Below, one piece after another: positions 42,219 through 49,956 of a DNA stretch of 64,000 nt (position 1 is the first letter of the stretch; each line of letters starts with the position of its first letter). The stretch is from contig CAVRXQ010000003.1 in NCBI GenBank assembly GCA_963725215.1, positions 62,001-126,000 on the forward strand, written 5' to 3'. A program made the position numbers and the translations under genes. A model generated the notes under the pieces. The model saw nothing but the letters and a program-made list of their open reading frames with translations, had not been told where the DNA came from and did no database searches. Source of the DNA: CAVRXQ01 sp963725215. Lineage in GTDB: Bacteria; Actinomycetota; Acidimicrobiia; Acidimicrobiales; Bog-793.

Positions 42219-44711
42219 TCAGGGATCGGGGTAGTCGGTCATCTGGTGCACGAGGCCGACCCAGTCGGGGATCGCTTGACCGTCGCGTAGGAGCGTCGCC
42301 GTCTTGCCGGTGACGCCAGCCCGTCGAAGACGCTTTATCTCCTTCTGGCGCGCCCGCAGGAACTGCTGGGCGGTCTTGTAGCCGTGCTCGCGCAAGACGG
42401 CCTTGCGCGCTCTCGCGGCGCGCCCCGACGCCTCGCCGGGAGACTCGTATACCCGGCGCATCTGCTCGGCCGCCGCGTCGATGTCCGGCTCGCCCCAGAT
42501 GCTGTCTGGTGGATAGGGCGGAGAGCCGCGCCCGACACGAGAACGACCCGCGGGGACGAGAAAGGCGATTTCGTCTGACATGAAATCGAGGTTGCCCGAG
42601 TACCCGGTCGCGATCACCGGGACCCCGAGTGCCATCGACTCCGCGAGCGTGAGGCCGAACCCCTCCGAGCGGTGCAAGGACACGTAGCAGTTCGCCCTCG
42701 CCAACATGGCGCTGCACTCCGCCGAGGAGTAGTAGGCGTCGACGAAAAAGATGTCCGGACGATCACCGATCGCGTCGCGAATCCCCGCCGCGTCGACGGT
42801 CCGTTCGTCGGCGTTGATCGACTTCAAAACGAGGCTCGGTCCCTCTCCCGGATCGAACGCCCGACAGAAGGCTTTGATCAGGCCGAGCGGGTTTTTTCGC
42901 GAGACCGTGCTCAAGAAGTCGAACATGAAAAAGAAGACGAATCCTTCCGGCATGCCGAGGCGAGCAACATCGATCGAGGGATCGACTTCGGGAACCTCGA
43001 CGGGATAGCCGACGACGAACACCGGGACGTCGGTGATCGTGCGAATCGCCCGAGCGCAGTAGTCACTCGGCACCCAGATCTCGTCCAAAAAGCGCGCCAC
43101 GTCGCCCATCTGGGGTGGCGGGTTCTCCGTTTCCCACGCCCAGCAGCCGACGCTGTAGCGCCCGTCGAAGAAGTCCGGACCGACAAGCCGGGAGAAATAG
43201 ACGAACTGGTCCGCGTTGACGCAAACGACGTTGGTCGAAAGATTTGTCGCCGTCTCTGAGTCGGTGACCGACACGTCGTGCTGGCGGCTCCGTGTGAGCG
43301 AGAACGAGAACCCGCTGCTCGCGACGCGAGCCCTTCGCATCGCGACGAGGAAACGACGCGCAGCGTCTCCGATCCCGAGTTCGGCGCGCAAGTAGCCGGT
43401 GACCAAAAAGCCGTCACGAAGCGAACCCGGCGGGTCCCACTTCGGTAGCTCGATCGTCGGCCAGGCCCCGCGCTCGTACGCCTCCTCGATGACCTCAGGC
43501 GGGATCCGGTACTCGTGGTGCGCCCAGTCGCGCGCCCAGTCCCTGAAGCCAGACGCGTCGGCGAGTGAGAGTTCGGGGAACGCGGCACGGAGGTCGGCAC
43601 GGGCTTGATAGATCCCATAGAAGAACCGAGCCGTGTTCGGCGCGCGGTCATTCGCCGGTTCAACCGAAGCCAGCCAGCGGTAGAACGCCGGCAAGGTCGC
43701 CGGGTTGAAGGGGTCCGGTGGAGGCTCGTATTTCAGCCCTTCCACCGCCGCGACCACCGCGTCGCGCACGCTTTGTCGGATCCTGCGGTTCATCGCGAAC
43801 TCGTCGGGCAACTTCGCCCATCGGTATTCAGCGAGCACAGACGAGTCGGATCCGGCCGCTTGCAGCTCGCTCGCGTACGAGCGACACAACGATTTCATCG
43901 CATCGTCCTCGGCGAGGATCGGACCTCCCGAGGAGTCTCCTTCTGGGAGAAGCGCCCACGGACGGGTCGGGTCGAAGCCGTCGAAGTGGAAGATGACGAG
44001 CGGGTCGTTCTCGACGAAGTATCGCCCGTCGCGCCGGGTGAGCCTGCGGGTGTGCAGGTGCCAGTGGCCGACGCCCATGCCCGCTCGATCCATCACGGCG
44101 ACGTCGATCTCTCCGACCCCGAGTGCGTCGAAGTCGTCGTGCATCGAGTCACCGAAGATCACCTGCGGGTGCGCCCCGATGCGGGCTCGGGAGTGGACCG
44201 CTGTCAGCCACTCGCGCGCGCGCTCGTTCGCTCCGAGAAAGCCGGGCGTCCAGACGCGCAGTTCTTCGGGATGCTCGGCGTGGCTCCGGGCGCCTTCGGA
44301 TTCTTCGGTCGCCGTCGCGAGCGGGACACGAACGACGGCGTGGGAAGAGAGCGCATCCGCGACCACGCCGAGATCTCGGAACAGCACCGAGTCGGGGGAA
44401 AGGAACAGCGCGCCATCGACATCCGCGTCGTCCAGGCACGCGAGCATCAGCTTCGGTCGTACCCAGAGCGAGAGCTCGCTCGCCGACAGGTGCGCGGCGG
44501 CGATATGGAACTCCTCTTCGGTGATGCCGATGTCGAGCGCGCGGACGCGCTCGAACTCAGACGGGGCCGGCTCCGACTCGCTGGACGGATCGTCGAGGAC
44601 GACGACTCGAAGGCGCTCGCCGCCGTGATGCTCGGTGACCGATCGCGCGAGCACGCGAACGGGCGCCAGTTGTGCCTGCGTCGCGACCGAACAGACGCGC
44701 AACCTCGTCAT
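42219..44711 (-). CDS. Two-domain glycosyltransferase (GT-A-like plus GT4)
   Basis: This is an 830-residue protein. The first ~300 residues resemble a GT-A/family 8-like domain (VCSVATQAQLAPVRVLARSV, CLDDADVDGALFLSPDSVLF). A linker with alpha-helices follows. From about residue 440 a GT4 (GT-B) domain begins (LVTGYLRAELGIGDAARRFL). It shows EIWVPSDYCARAI, and SLHRSEGFGLTLAESMALGVPVIATGYSG with the E-x7-E donor motif. It could add two sugars in succession to a surface glycan. ATG 44711 overlaps the stop of the preceding ORF (TGATG). Confidence 0.88.
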   Translation of the reverse strand: MTRLRVCSVATQAQLAPVRVLARSVTEHHGGERLRVVVLDDPSSESEPAPSEFERVRALDIGITEEEFHIAAAHLSASELSLWVRPKLMLACLDDADVDGALFLSPDSVLFRDLGVVADALSSHAVVRVPLATATEESEGARSHAEHPEELRVWTPGFLGANERAREWLTAVHSRARIGAHPQVIFGDSMHDDFDALGVGEIDVAVMDRAGMGVGHWHLHTRRLTRRDGRYFVENDPLVIFHFDGFDPTRPWALLPEGDSSGGPILAEDDAMKSLCRSYASELQAAGSDSSVLAEYRWAKLPDEFAMNRRIRQSVRDAVVAAVEGLKYEPPPDPFNPATLPAFYRWLASVEPANDRAPNTARFFYGIYQARADLRAAFPELSLADASGFRDWARDWAHHEYRIPPEVIEEAYERGAWPTIELPKWDPPGSLRDGFLVTGYLRAELGIGDAARRFLVAMRRARVASSGFSFSLTRSRQHDVSVTDSETATNLSTNVVCVNADQFVYFSRLVGPDFFDGRYSVGCWAWETENPPPQMGDVARFLDEIWVPSDYCARAIRTITDVPVFVVGYPVEVPEVDPSIDVARLGMPEGFVFFFMFDFLSTVSRKNPLGLIKAFCRAFDPGEGPSLVLKSINADERTVDAAGIRDAIGDRPDIFFVDAYYSSAECSAMLARANCYVSLHRSEGFGLTLAESMALGVPVIATGYSGNLDFMSDEIAFLVPAGRSRVGRGSPPYPPDSIWGEPDIDAAAEQMRRVYESPGEASGRAARARKAVLREHGYKTAQQFLRARQKEIKRLRRAGVTGKTATLLRDGQAIPDWVGLVHQMTDYPDP

Positions 44712-45109
44712 CAGCTCAGCTCGCGCGCCGCGAGGAGTCCGCGCATCTCCGAACGTGCGGCGCGGACGTGCTGCGCCACGGTGGCCGAGGCGTCAATTCC
44801 AACTCGAAAGCAACGGGCAGGAAGTCCGTGCGGATGAGAGTACGCACCGCGAGCGCCAGACACCATCGACGAGCCCTCAGACGTCTGCGGTGGCAGCCAC
44901 CGGCAGCGGTCGTGCGTTGTCGATCTCCGGCGAGAGGGACTCTCCGTTCCCCCGATTAACAGCCCGGCGATCCCGAGCGAGATCCCGCGGACCTGGTGCA
45001 GGTAGATGAGGAGGAACGGCATCGTGAGTCCGCTGCCCAAGACGGACACGAAGTTCGCCGCGAGCAAAGCGCGGAGGTGTCGCGGAATTCGCTCTCGGGA
45101 CTCGACCAT
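44711..45109 (-). pseudogene. MFS transporter N-terminal remnant fused to unrelated tail
   Basis: The first ~53 residues are a clear MFS N-terminus: HLRALLAANFVSVLGSGLTMPFLLIYLHQVRGISLGIAGLLIGG. After this the sequence stops being transporter-like and continues as an Arg/Ser-rich stretch. The last ~25 residues (ASATVAQHVRAARSEMRGLL) could be the true C-terminus of another protein. An internal deletion that removed most of an MFS gene and joined it to the end of the next gene would explain it. The ORF ends TGATG with the glycosyltransferase start. Confidence 0.5.
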
Positions 45110-45210
45110 CGGTTCATTGTCACATCCCGCCCGGCGGGCCTAGACGGGGTGACGTGTGTCGATGAGCGTCCTGCAAAAAAAGTTGCACGGTGCGCGCGAC
45201 GCCGCTTCCG

Positions 45211-46542
45211 TTACACGGATTCGACGCGCTCTTCGATCACTTCGAGTTGCGCGACGACTTTGTCCGCATCTCCGACGACGATGGTCGAAAGCTGAGAGGG
45301 CGCGAGGTAGCGGCGAGCCGCATCGTTCGCTTCGGCGAGCGAAACACGGCTCAGTTTCGCGGGATACGAACCGAGGTAGCTCGGTTCGACGCCGTCGGCC
45401 AAAAGACGCGCGAGCGTCGACGCCAATCCGGCTTGGGTCGCGGTCGAATAGAGGAACGAACCGATTGCGTAGCGGCGCGACGCGTCGAGCTCATCTTGAA
45501 CCAACCCTGATGTCGCGACGCGCCCGAGCTCGTAACGGGTTTCGACGAGCGAGGCCGCCGTCGCCTCGGTCGCGACTTCGGCGGAGAACGTCGACACGGA
45601 CCCGGCGCGACCGTGTCGCACCCGAAGCCGCGGGGAGTACGAGTAGCCGTTGCGCTCGCGCAGGTTGGCGACGAGCCGAGAGGTGAACATGCCTCCTGTC
45701 GCCAGCGTCGCGAGCATCATCGCCGGCCAATCCGGTGACATCCGGTCGGGCGCCGCCCCGCCGATCCTCAAGTTGCTCTGGACCGCTCCAGGTCGATCCC
45801 GAAGCGAGAGCGGGGCGGGTTCGACGCCTTTTACGCGGGCGAGCTTCGTCGATTTGCGCCGCGATGTCGCGATCCACTCGCCGAGCGCGTCCTCGGCGAC
45901 ACGGGCGACTTTTCGCGCTTCAACGTCCCCGACGACGACGATCTGCGCACCTTTCGACGACAGCATCGTTCGGTACAGGTCGCGAAGCACCGGGCTGCTG
46001 ACGCGACGAATCGCGGCGGGCCGGGGGATGCGTGTCGCGTACGGATGACCAGGAAACATCGTCTCGTCGAACACCTCATCTGCGATCACCCCCGGCCTGC
46101 TGAGCACGATCTCGACCTCGTCCGCGGTGCGCGTCCGATCGGCGCTCACCTCAGATGCCGGGAACGTCGCCTCGGCGAGAACCTCGTCTATAAGCGCGAA
46201 CAGCTCGGTCAGGTTCGAAGCGAGAGCGGACGCCCCGACGACGAATGTGTCGCGGTCGACGTACGCGCCGAGTGAGCCGCCGAGTCGCTCGATCGCCGAG
46301 GCGATTTCGTTGCGATCAAGACGCTCGGTCCCCGCGAGGAGCGACTCCGAAAGCACAAGTGGCTCGGCGGGACTCGTGATCTGATCAGAAGACATCGGCA
46401 ACACGATCCGCACCTCGACGAGCGGCACGCTCGGGCGCCGAACGGCCACCACGCGCACACCGCCTTCGATCTCTGCCGAAACGATCGACGGTGCCTTTGG
46501 CGCCGCGAGGTCGCGCACCGGCGGGCGCACATTGGTCGTCAT
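45211..46542 (-). CDS. M16-family peptidase, subunit lacking the zinc motif
   Basis: This 443-residue protein has the M16 fold: GVRVVAVRRPSVPLVEVRIVLP at the N-terminus, and GNLRIGGAAPDRMSPDW-type middle and RLVANLRERNGYSY in the second half. The HxxEH zinc site of active M16 enzymes is absent (position replaced by SESLLAGTE). It follows the active M16 gene by ten bases. As in mitochondrial processing peptidase and bacterial PqqL-like pairs, the two probably form a heterodimer with this as the non-catalytic partner. ATG 46542 (MTTNVRPP) is chosen. Confidence 0.88.
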   Translation of the reverse strand: MTTNVRPPVRDLAAPKAPSIVSAEIEGGVRVVAVRRPSVPLVEVRIVLPMSSDQITSPAEPLVLSESLLAGTERLDRNEIASAIERLGGSLGAYVDRDTFVVGASALASNLTELFALIDEVLAEATFPASEVSADRTRTADEVEIVLSRPGVIADEVFDETMFPGHPYATRIPRPAAIRRVSSPVLRDLYRTMLSSKGAQIVVVGDVEARKVARVAEDALGEWIATSRRKSTKLARVKGVEPAPLSLRDRPGAVQSNLRIGGAAPDRMSPDWPAMMLATLATGGMFTSRLVANLRERNGYSYSPRLRVRHGRAGSVSTFSAEVATEATAASLVETRYELGRVATSGLVQDELDASRRYAIGSFLYSTATQAGLASTLARLLADGVEPSYLGSYPAKLSRVSLAEANDAARRYLAPSQLSTIVVGDADKVVAQLEVIEERVESV

Positions 46543-46552
46543 CGGTGGGTGC

Positions 46553-47857
46553 TCATGAACGTCGGCGCTTCGACGGACGGATCTCGACGACCGCTTGGCG
46601 TTGCGACGAAAGATCTGCCGCGGCAAGCGCGACGTCGCCTGCGCTGATCTCGGAGACCTTCGCCGGGATCTCGTCGATCAGTTCGGCTCGGCCGTGGATG
46701 ACTTCGAGGCAGGCGAGCGAGACCGAACGCTGCAGCAAAGAGTCGAGCGCGCGGAAGAACCCGGACCGCCACTTGATCGCGACCCGCTCGAGCTCGTCCT
46801 CGGTCGGACCGTCGTTCGCGAGCCTGGTCATTTCCTCGTCGATCACGCCGATGATCTGAGCGGTGCGCTTCACGCCGGGGTGGTGCACGACGACTTGGAA
46901 CAGCATCGGGTCGCGCATGAATATCGCGTCCTCGCCGAACACTCCGAGCTGACACCCCACGTCGGTCACGCTCCGGTCCTTGTGCACGAGTCGACTGCGG
47001 AGCCGGCTCGCTTCGCCGCTCGATAGCACGCTTGCGACGATCGAGTATGCGAGGTTTTGATCGAAATCTCTCACCGGATCCGGCGTGCGCAGCCCGATGA
47101 CGAACGCCGGTTGCGGCCCGATCGGGTCGTCGATCACCTTGCGGCGTGGCTCGCGAAGCGGGGGCTCGGGCCATGGCCCGTGCGGCGGCGTCGCAACCCG
47201 CGGGATCTGATCGAAGTGACGCTCGGCGAGGCGGACGACCTCTTGGGGGTCGCAGTCGCCCGCCACGGCGAGGACGGCGTTCTCGGGCGAGTAGTAGCTC
47301 TTGTGGAAGGCGACCGCGTCGGAGACGGTCGCCTCTTCGAGATGTGAGAAGTCGCCGTAGCCGTTGTGCGAGTTCGGGTACGTGTCGAAGGCGAGCGCGG
47401 GGAGGACGATCCAGGGGAACCCCCCATAGGGCTGGTTCAACACGTTCACCTTGATCTCTTCTTCGACGACCGAGATCTGGTTCTTCAGGTTCTCTTCGGT
47501 GATCGCCGGCGCCGCCATGCGATCGGCTTCGAGGAACAGCGCAAGGTCGAGCGCGCCGGAGGGAAGAGTCTCGTAGTACGCGGTCAGGTCGGCGAGCGTG
47601 TGCCCGTTGAACACGCCGCCGGAAGATTCGACGAGACGGATGTGTTCGACCTTGGCCACGTTGCGCGAGCCCTGGAACATCATGTGCTCAAACAGGTGCG
47701 CGAAGCCCGTACGCCCTTCGGGCTCGGATCGGAATCCGACGTCGTACGCGACCGCCACGCCGACAAGGGGCGTCGATCGGTCCGGCGCGATGACGACGCG
47801 TAGACCGTTGTCGAGCTGCGTGTGTTCGAGCGTTCGCGCGCCCTTCATCGTGGTCAC
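46553..47857 (-). CDS. M16-family zinc metallopeptidase, active subunit
   Basis: This 434-residue protein carries the inverted zinc motif HLFEH near residue 62, with the third ligand Glu in VVEEEIKVNV. The C-terminal half has RLRSRLVHKDRSV, the region that contacts peptide. These enzymes cut small peptides in a closed chamber. The start GTG 47857 has TACCGT six bases upstream and fits a leaderless transcript; ATG 47848 and GTG 47887 are alternatives. It is followed directly by the inactive partner. Confidence 0.92.
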   Translation of the reverse strand: MTTMKGARTLEHTQLDNGLRVVIAPDRSTPLVGVAVAYDVGFRSEPEGRTGFAHLFEHMMFQGSRNVAKVEHIRLVESSGGVFNGHTLADLTAYYETLPSGALDLALFLEADRMAAPAITEENLKNQISVVEEEIKVNVLNQPYGGFPWIVLPALAFDTYPNSHNGYGDFSHLEEATVSDAVAFHKSYYSPENAVLAVAGDCDPQEVVRLAERHFDQIPRVATPPHGPWPEPPLREPRRKVIDDPIGPQPAFVIGLRTPDPVRDFDQNLAYSIVASVLSSGEASRLRSRLVHKDRSVTDVGCQLGVFGEDAIFMRDPMLFQVVVHHPGVKRTAQIIGVIDEEMTRLANDGPTEDELERVAIKWRSGFFRALDSLLQRSVSLACLEVIHGRAELIDEIPAKVSEISAGDVALAAADLSSQRQAVVEIRPSKRRRS

Positions 47858-47863
47858 CCGGGC

Positions 47864-47869
47864 ACGGTA
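47864..47869 (-). promoter_or_regulatory. Likely -10 element of a leaderless promoter for the M16 pair
   Basis: On the minus strand TACCGT lies six bases before GTG 47857. Between here and the divergent DinB gene are two inverted repeats, TTGCGAACGATCGCAA (47916-47931) and ATTCGCGATCGAAT, which may bind a regulator. Confidence 0.35.
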
Positions 47870-48002
47870 GCGGAGTCGCACGGGCACGACGACGGCCGAG
47901 GTCAGATCGCGCTCACCTTGCGAACGATCGCAAATCCGTCAGACAATTCGCGATCGAATCACCAGCCGCCGTGAGAGACGGACCGATATCGTCGTTTTTC
48001 CA

Positions 48003-48553
48003 ATGAGCAACGAAATCGCGAACGCGCGCCGAGAACCTCCCGCCGCGGGCGACGAAACGGCGACACTGCTCGGATCGCTCGAACGTCAGCGGGCGATCTT
48101 CGCGTGGAAGTGCTCCGGCGTGGACGCGAACGGACTCGCCAAGACCTTCGGCCCGTCGACGCTCACCCTCGGTGGTTTGCTCAAACACCTCGCGCTCGTC
48201 GAGGACGACTACTTCACTCGGCGCCTGCACGGCCGAAAGATCGGGCCGCCCTGGGACTCGATCGACTGGAACGTCGACCCGGATTGGGAATTTCGATCTG
48301 CGCGCGAGGACAGCCCCGATGAACTCATGGCGCTCTGGGAAGGCGCCGTCGCCCGCTCGCCGCGGCTGTCGCCGAAGCGCTCGCCCACGGCGGAGTCGAC
48401 CAGCTCGGAAAGACCGTCATGTCGAACGGCGAGACGCCGAGTCTTCGCCGTTACCTGATCGACCTGATCGAGGAGTACTCCCGCCACGTCGGCCACGCCG
48501 ACCTCATTCGCGAGTCAGTGGACGGGCTCGTCGGCGAGGATCCTCCTCGCTGA
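48003..48553 (+). pseudogene. DinB-family (DUF664) protein, frame disrupted near 48360
   Basis: The start ATG 48003 is followed by a DinB-like four-helix protein: LGSLERQRAIFAWKCSGVD, STLTLGGLLKHLALVEDDYF. After ALWEGAVARS the frame is lost. With one base restored near 48360, the protein continues as AVAEALAHGGVDQLG, then LRRYLIDLIEEYSRHVGHADLIRESVDG, a textbook DinB C-terminus, with a stop at 48551-48553. DinB/YfiT-like proteins bind a metal through three His and take part in thiol-related transfer or detoxification. Either one base is missing in the assembly or the gene is broken. Confidence 0.75.
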
Positions 48554-48561
48554 GCTCCAGA

Positions 48562-48567
48562 TACCCT
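48562..48567 (+). promoter_or_regulatory. Likely -10 element of a leaderless promoter for the YciI-like gene
   Basis: TACCCT lies six bases before GTG 48574, with no Shine-Dalgarno sequence. It starts right after the DinB stop codon. Confidence 0.35.
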
Positions 48568-48573
48568 GCCGAC

Positions 48574-48867
48574 GTGGCGGATTACTTCCTCGTCGAGACT
48601 GCGCGCGGCCCTAGATGGACGGACAAAAAGGCACGACGCGAACAAGAAGGCTGGGAGTTGCACGCCTCCTTCATGGACGGCTTGGTCGATGAAGGATTCA
48701 TCGTGATGGGCGGCCCGGTCGGCGAACTCGACGCGGATCGCGCCCTTCTCGTCGTGAAAGCGCACGACGAAGAAGAAGCGAGAGCGCGGTTGGAATCCGA
48801 CCCGTGGACCGACAACGTGCTCTCGATCGTGAGCATCCGGCCGTGGACGATCTGGCTGCGACGGTGA
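48574..48867 (+). CDS. YciI-like protein
   Basis: This 97-residue protein of the YciI/DGPF fold starts VADYFLVETARGPRW, with EGWELHASFMDGLVDEGFIVMGGPVGE in the middle, then DPWTDNVLSIVSIRPWTIW at the end. The ferredoxin-like fold has conserved His and Asp residues; its function is not well defined. Its stop overlaps the next start (GTGA), so it is translationally coupled to the YbaK-like gene. It is too short for some ORF thresholds but well supported. Confidence 0.85.
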   Translation: MADYFLVETARGPRWTDKKARREQEGWELHASFMDGLVDEGFIVMGGPVGELDADRALLVVKAHDEEEARARLESDPWTDNVLSIVSIRPWTIWLRR

Positions 48868-49451
48868 CGAGCGTGGGGCTCAGAATTGGCAACCTCGAAG
48901 CGACGCCCGTTCTCGAACGACCAGACCTCGTCGCCGAGCCGGTATTCGATACCCTCCGGGCACACCCCGATCTGGCCGTCGGTGTCGGCGTTGCCGAGAT
49001 CGACCCGGCGTGCGCCGACACCGAGAATTTCTGCGCCGCGTACGGAGTCGACCCCGCCGTCTCGGCCAACTGCGTGATCGTCGCAGGCAAGCGACAGGGC
49101 GAGCTGCGCTTCGCGGCGTGTGTCGTTCTCGCGACCACTCGCACCGACGTCAACACTGTCGTGAGACGTCAACTCGACGTGCGCAAGGTCAGCTTCGCTC
49201 CAATCGACGAAGCCGTGCGACTCGCCGGAATGGAATACGGCGGCATCACGCCGATCGGTCTGCCAAGAACGTGGCCCGTTCTCGTCGATGCGGCGGTAGC
49301 GCAGGCGGGCAGGGTTGTCATCGGCAGCGGCCTTCGACGATCGAAACTGACGGTCCCTACTGACCTCTTTTCGAACCTCACAGAAGTCGTTGTGCTCCCG
49401 GGCCTCGGCCAGGCGAGGCGCGCATCCGACACGCAGATACTCAATCAGTGA
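48864..49451 (+). CDS. YbaK/EbsC-family aminoacyl-tRNA deacylase-like protein
   Basis: This 195-residue protein is of the YbaK/prolyl-tRNA editing superfamily, which clears mischarged tRNA. KVSFAPIDEAVRLAGMEYGGITPIG corresponds to the conserved core, and VVIGSGLRRSKL to the following strand. ANCVIVAGKRQGELRFAACVV matches the early beta strands. GTG 48864 overlaps the YciI-like stop by four bases; longer starts (GTG 48843 or further up) run through the previous gene. The amino acid removed cannot be told. Confidence 0.85.
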   Translation: MTSVGLRIGNLEATPVLERPDLVAEPVFDTLRAHPDLAVGVGVAEIDPACADTENFCAAYGVDPAVSANCVIVAGKRQGELRFAACVVLATTRTDVNTVVRRQLDVRKVSFAPIDEAVRLAGMEYGGITPIGLPRTWPVLVDAAVAQAGRVVIGSGLRRSKLTVPTDLFSNLTEVVVLPGLGQARRASDTQILNQ

Positions 49452-49465
49452 GGTGACCCGCTCAT

Positions 49466-49724
49466 ATGCGACACGCGACCGAGCAAGACCTCGATCAACT
49501 CGAAAGGTTCCTCTCGGAGCTCCGCGCGAGAGCGCCGACGCGGCTCTTTCGCTCGAGGTTCGAAGGCGTTCCTTCACAGCCACGCTGACGATGGGGATCT
49601 CTACGTTGACGTTCGACTTGGCAAGGGGCGATTCGATCGGGTACTGGTGACTAGCCCCGAGGAACAAGCCGATCTGGTCGCCCGGATACGCGACGCCCTC
49701 CCGCAACCTCGCTTGAGCGACTGA
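49466..49724 (+). pseudogene. Small conserved-type protein, frame disrupted near 49522
   Basis: From ATG 49466 the frame reads MRHATEQDLDQLERFLSEL and is then broken. After skipping one C near 49522 the next frame gives ARERRRGSFARGSKAFLHSHADDGDLYVD and a clean end (VARIRDALPQPRLSD) at the stop 49722-49724. The restored product has about 85 residues. It resembles small actinobacterial proteins with an F-x-x-(R/G)-S-(K/R)-AFLHFH motif and a DVRL strand; function unknown. GAGGTGA lies 12 bases before the start. Confidence 0.6.
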
Positions 49725-49956
49725 CGTTCGGAGTGCCAGCGAGCTCGTGTTCGCCTGCGCGTTCTTCTGGAGCCGGAGTCGGGCCGCTCTCACCGTTCCT
49801 GTTCGTTCGGCACCGGGAATTCGGACACTCAGCTACCCGTCAGTCGGTATCGGCTCGGGGGGGGCGGGCTGAGAGGGCTAGCGCGGCGCGCTTGGCGTTA
49901 GCAAGGCGATGCGCAAGACGGTTGAGCGGGCATGGATCGGCGAGCTACAGATGCGG

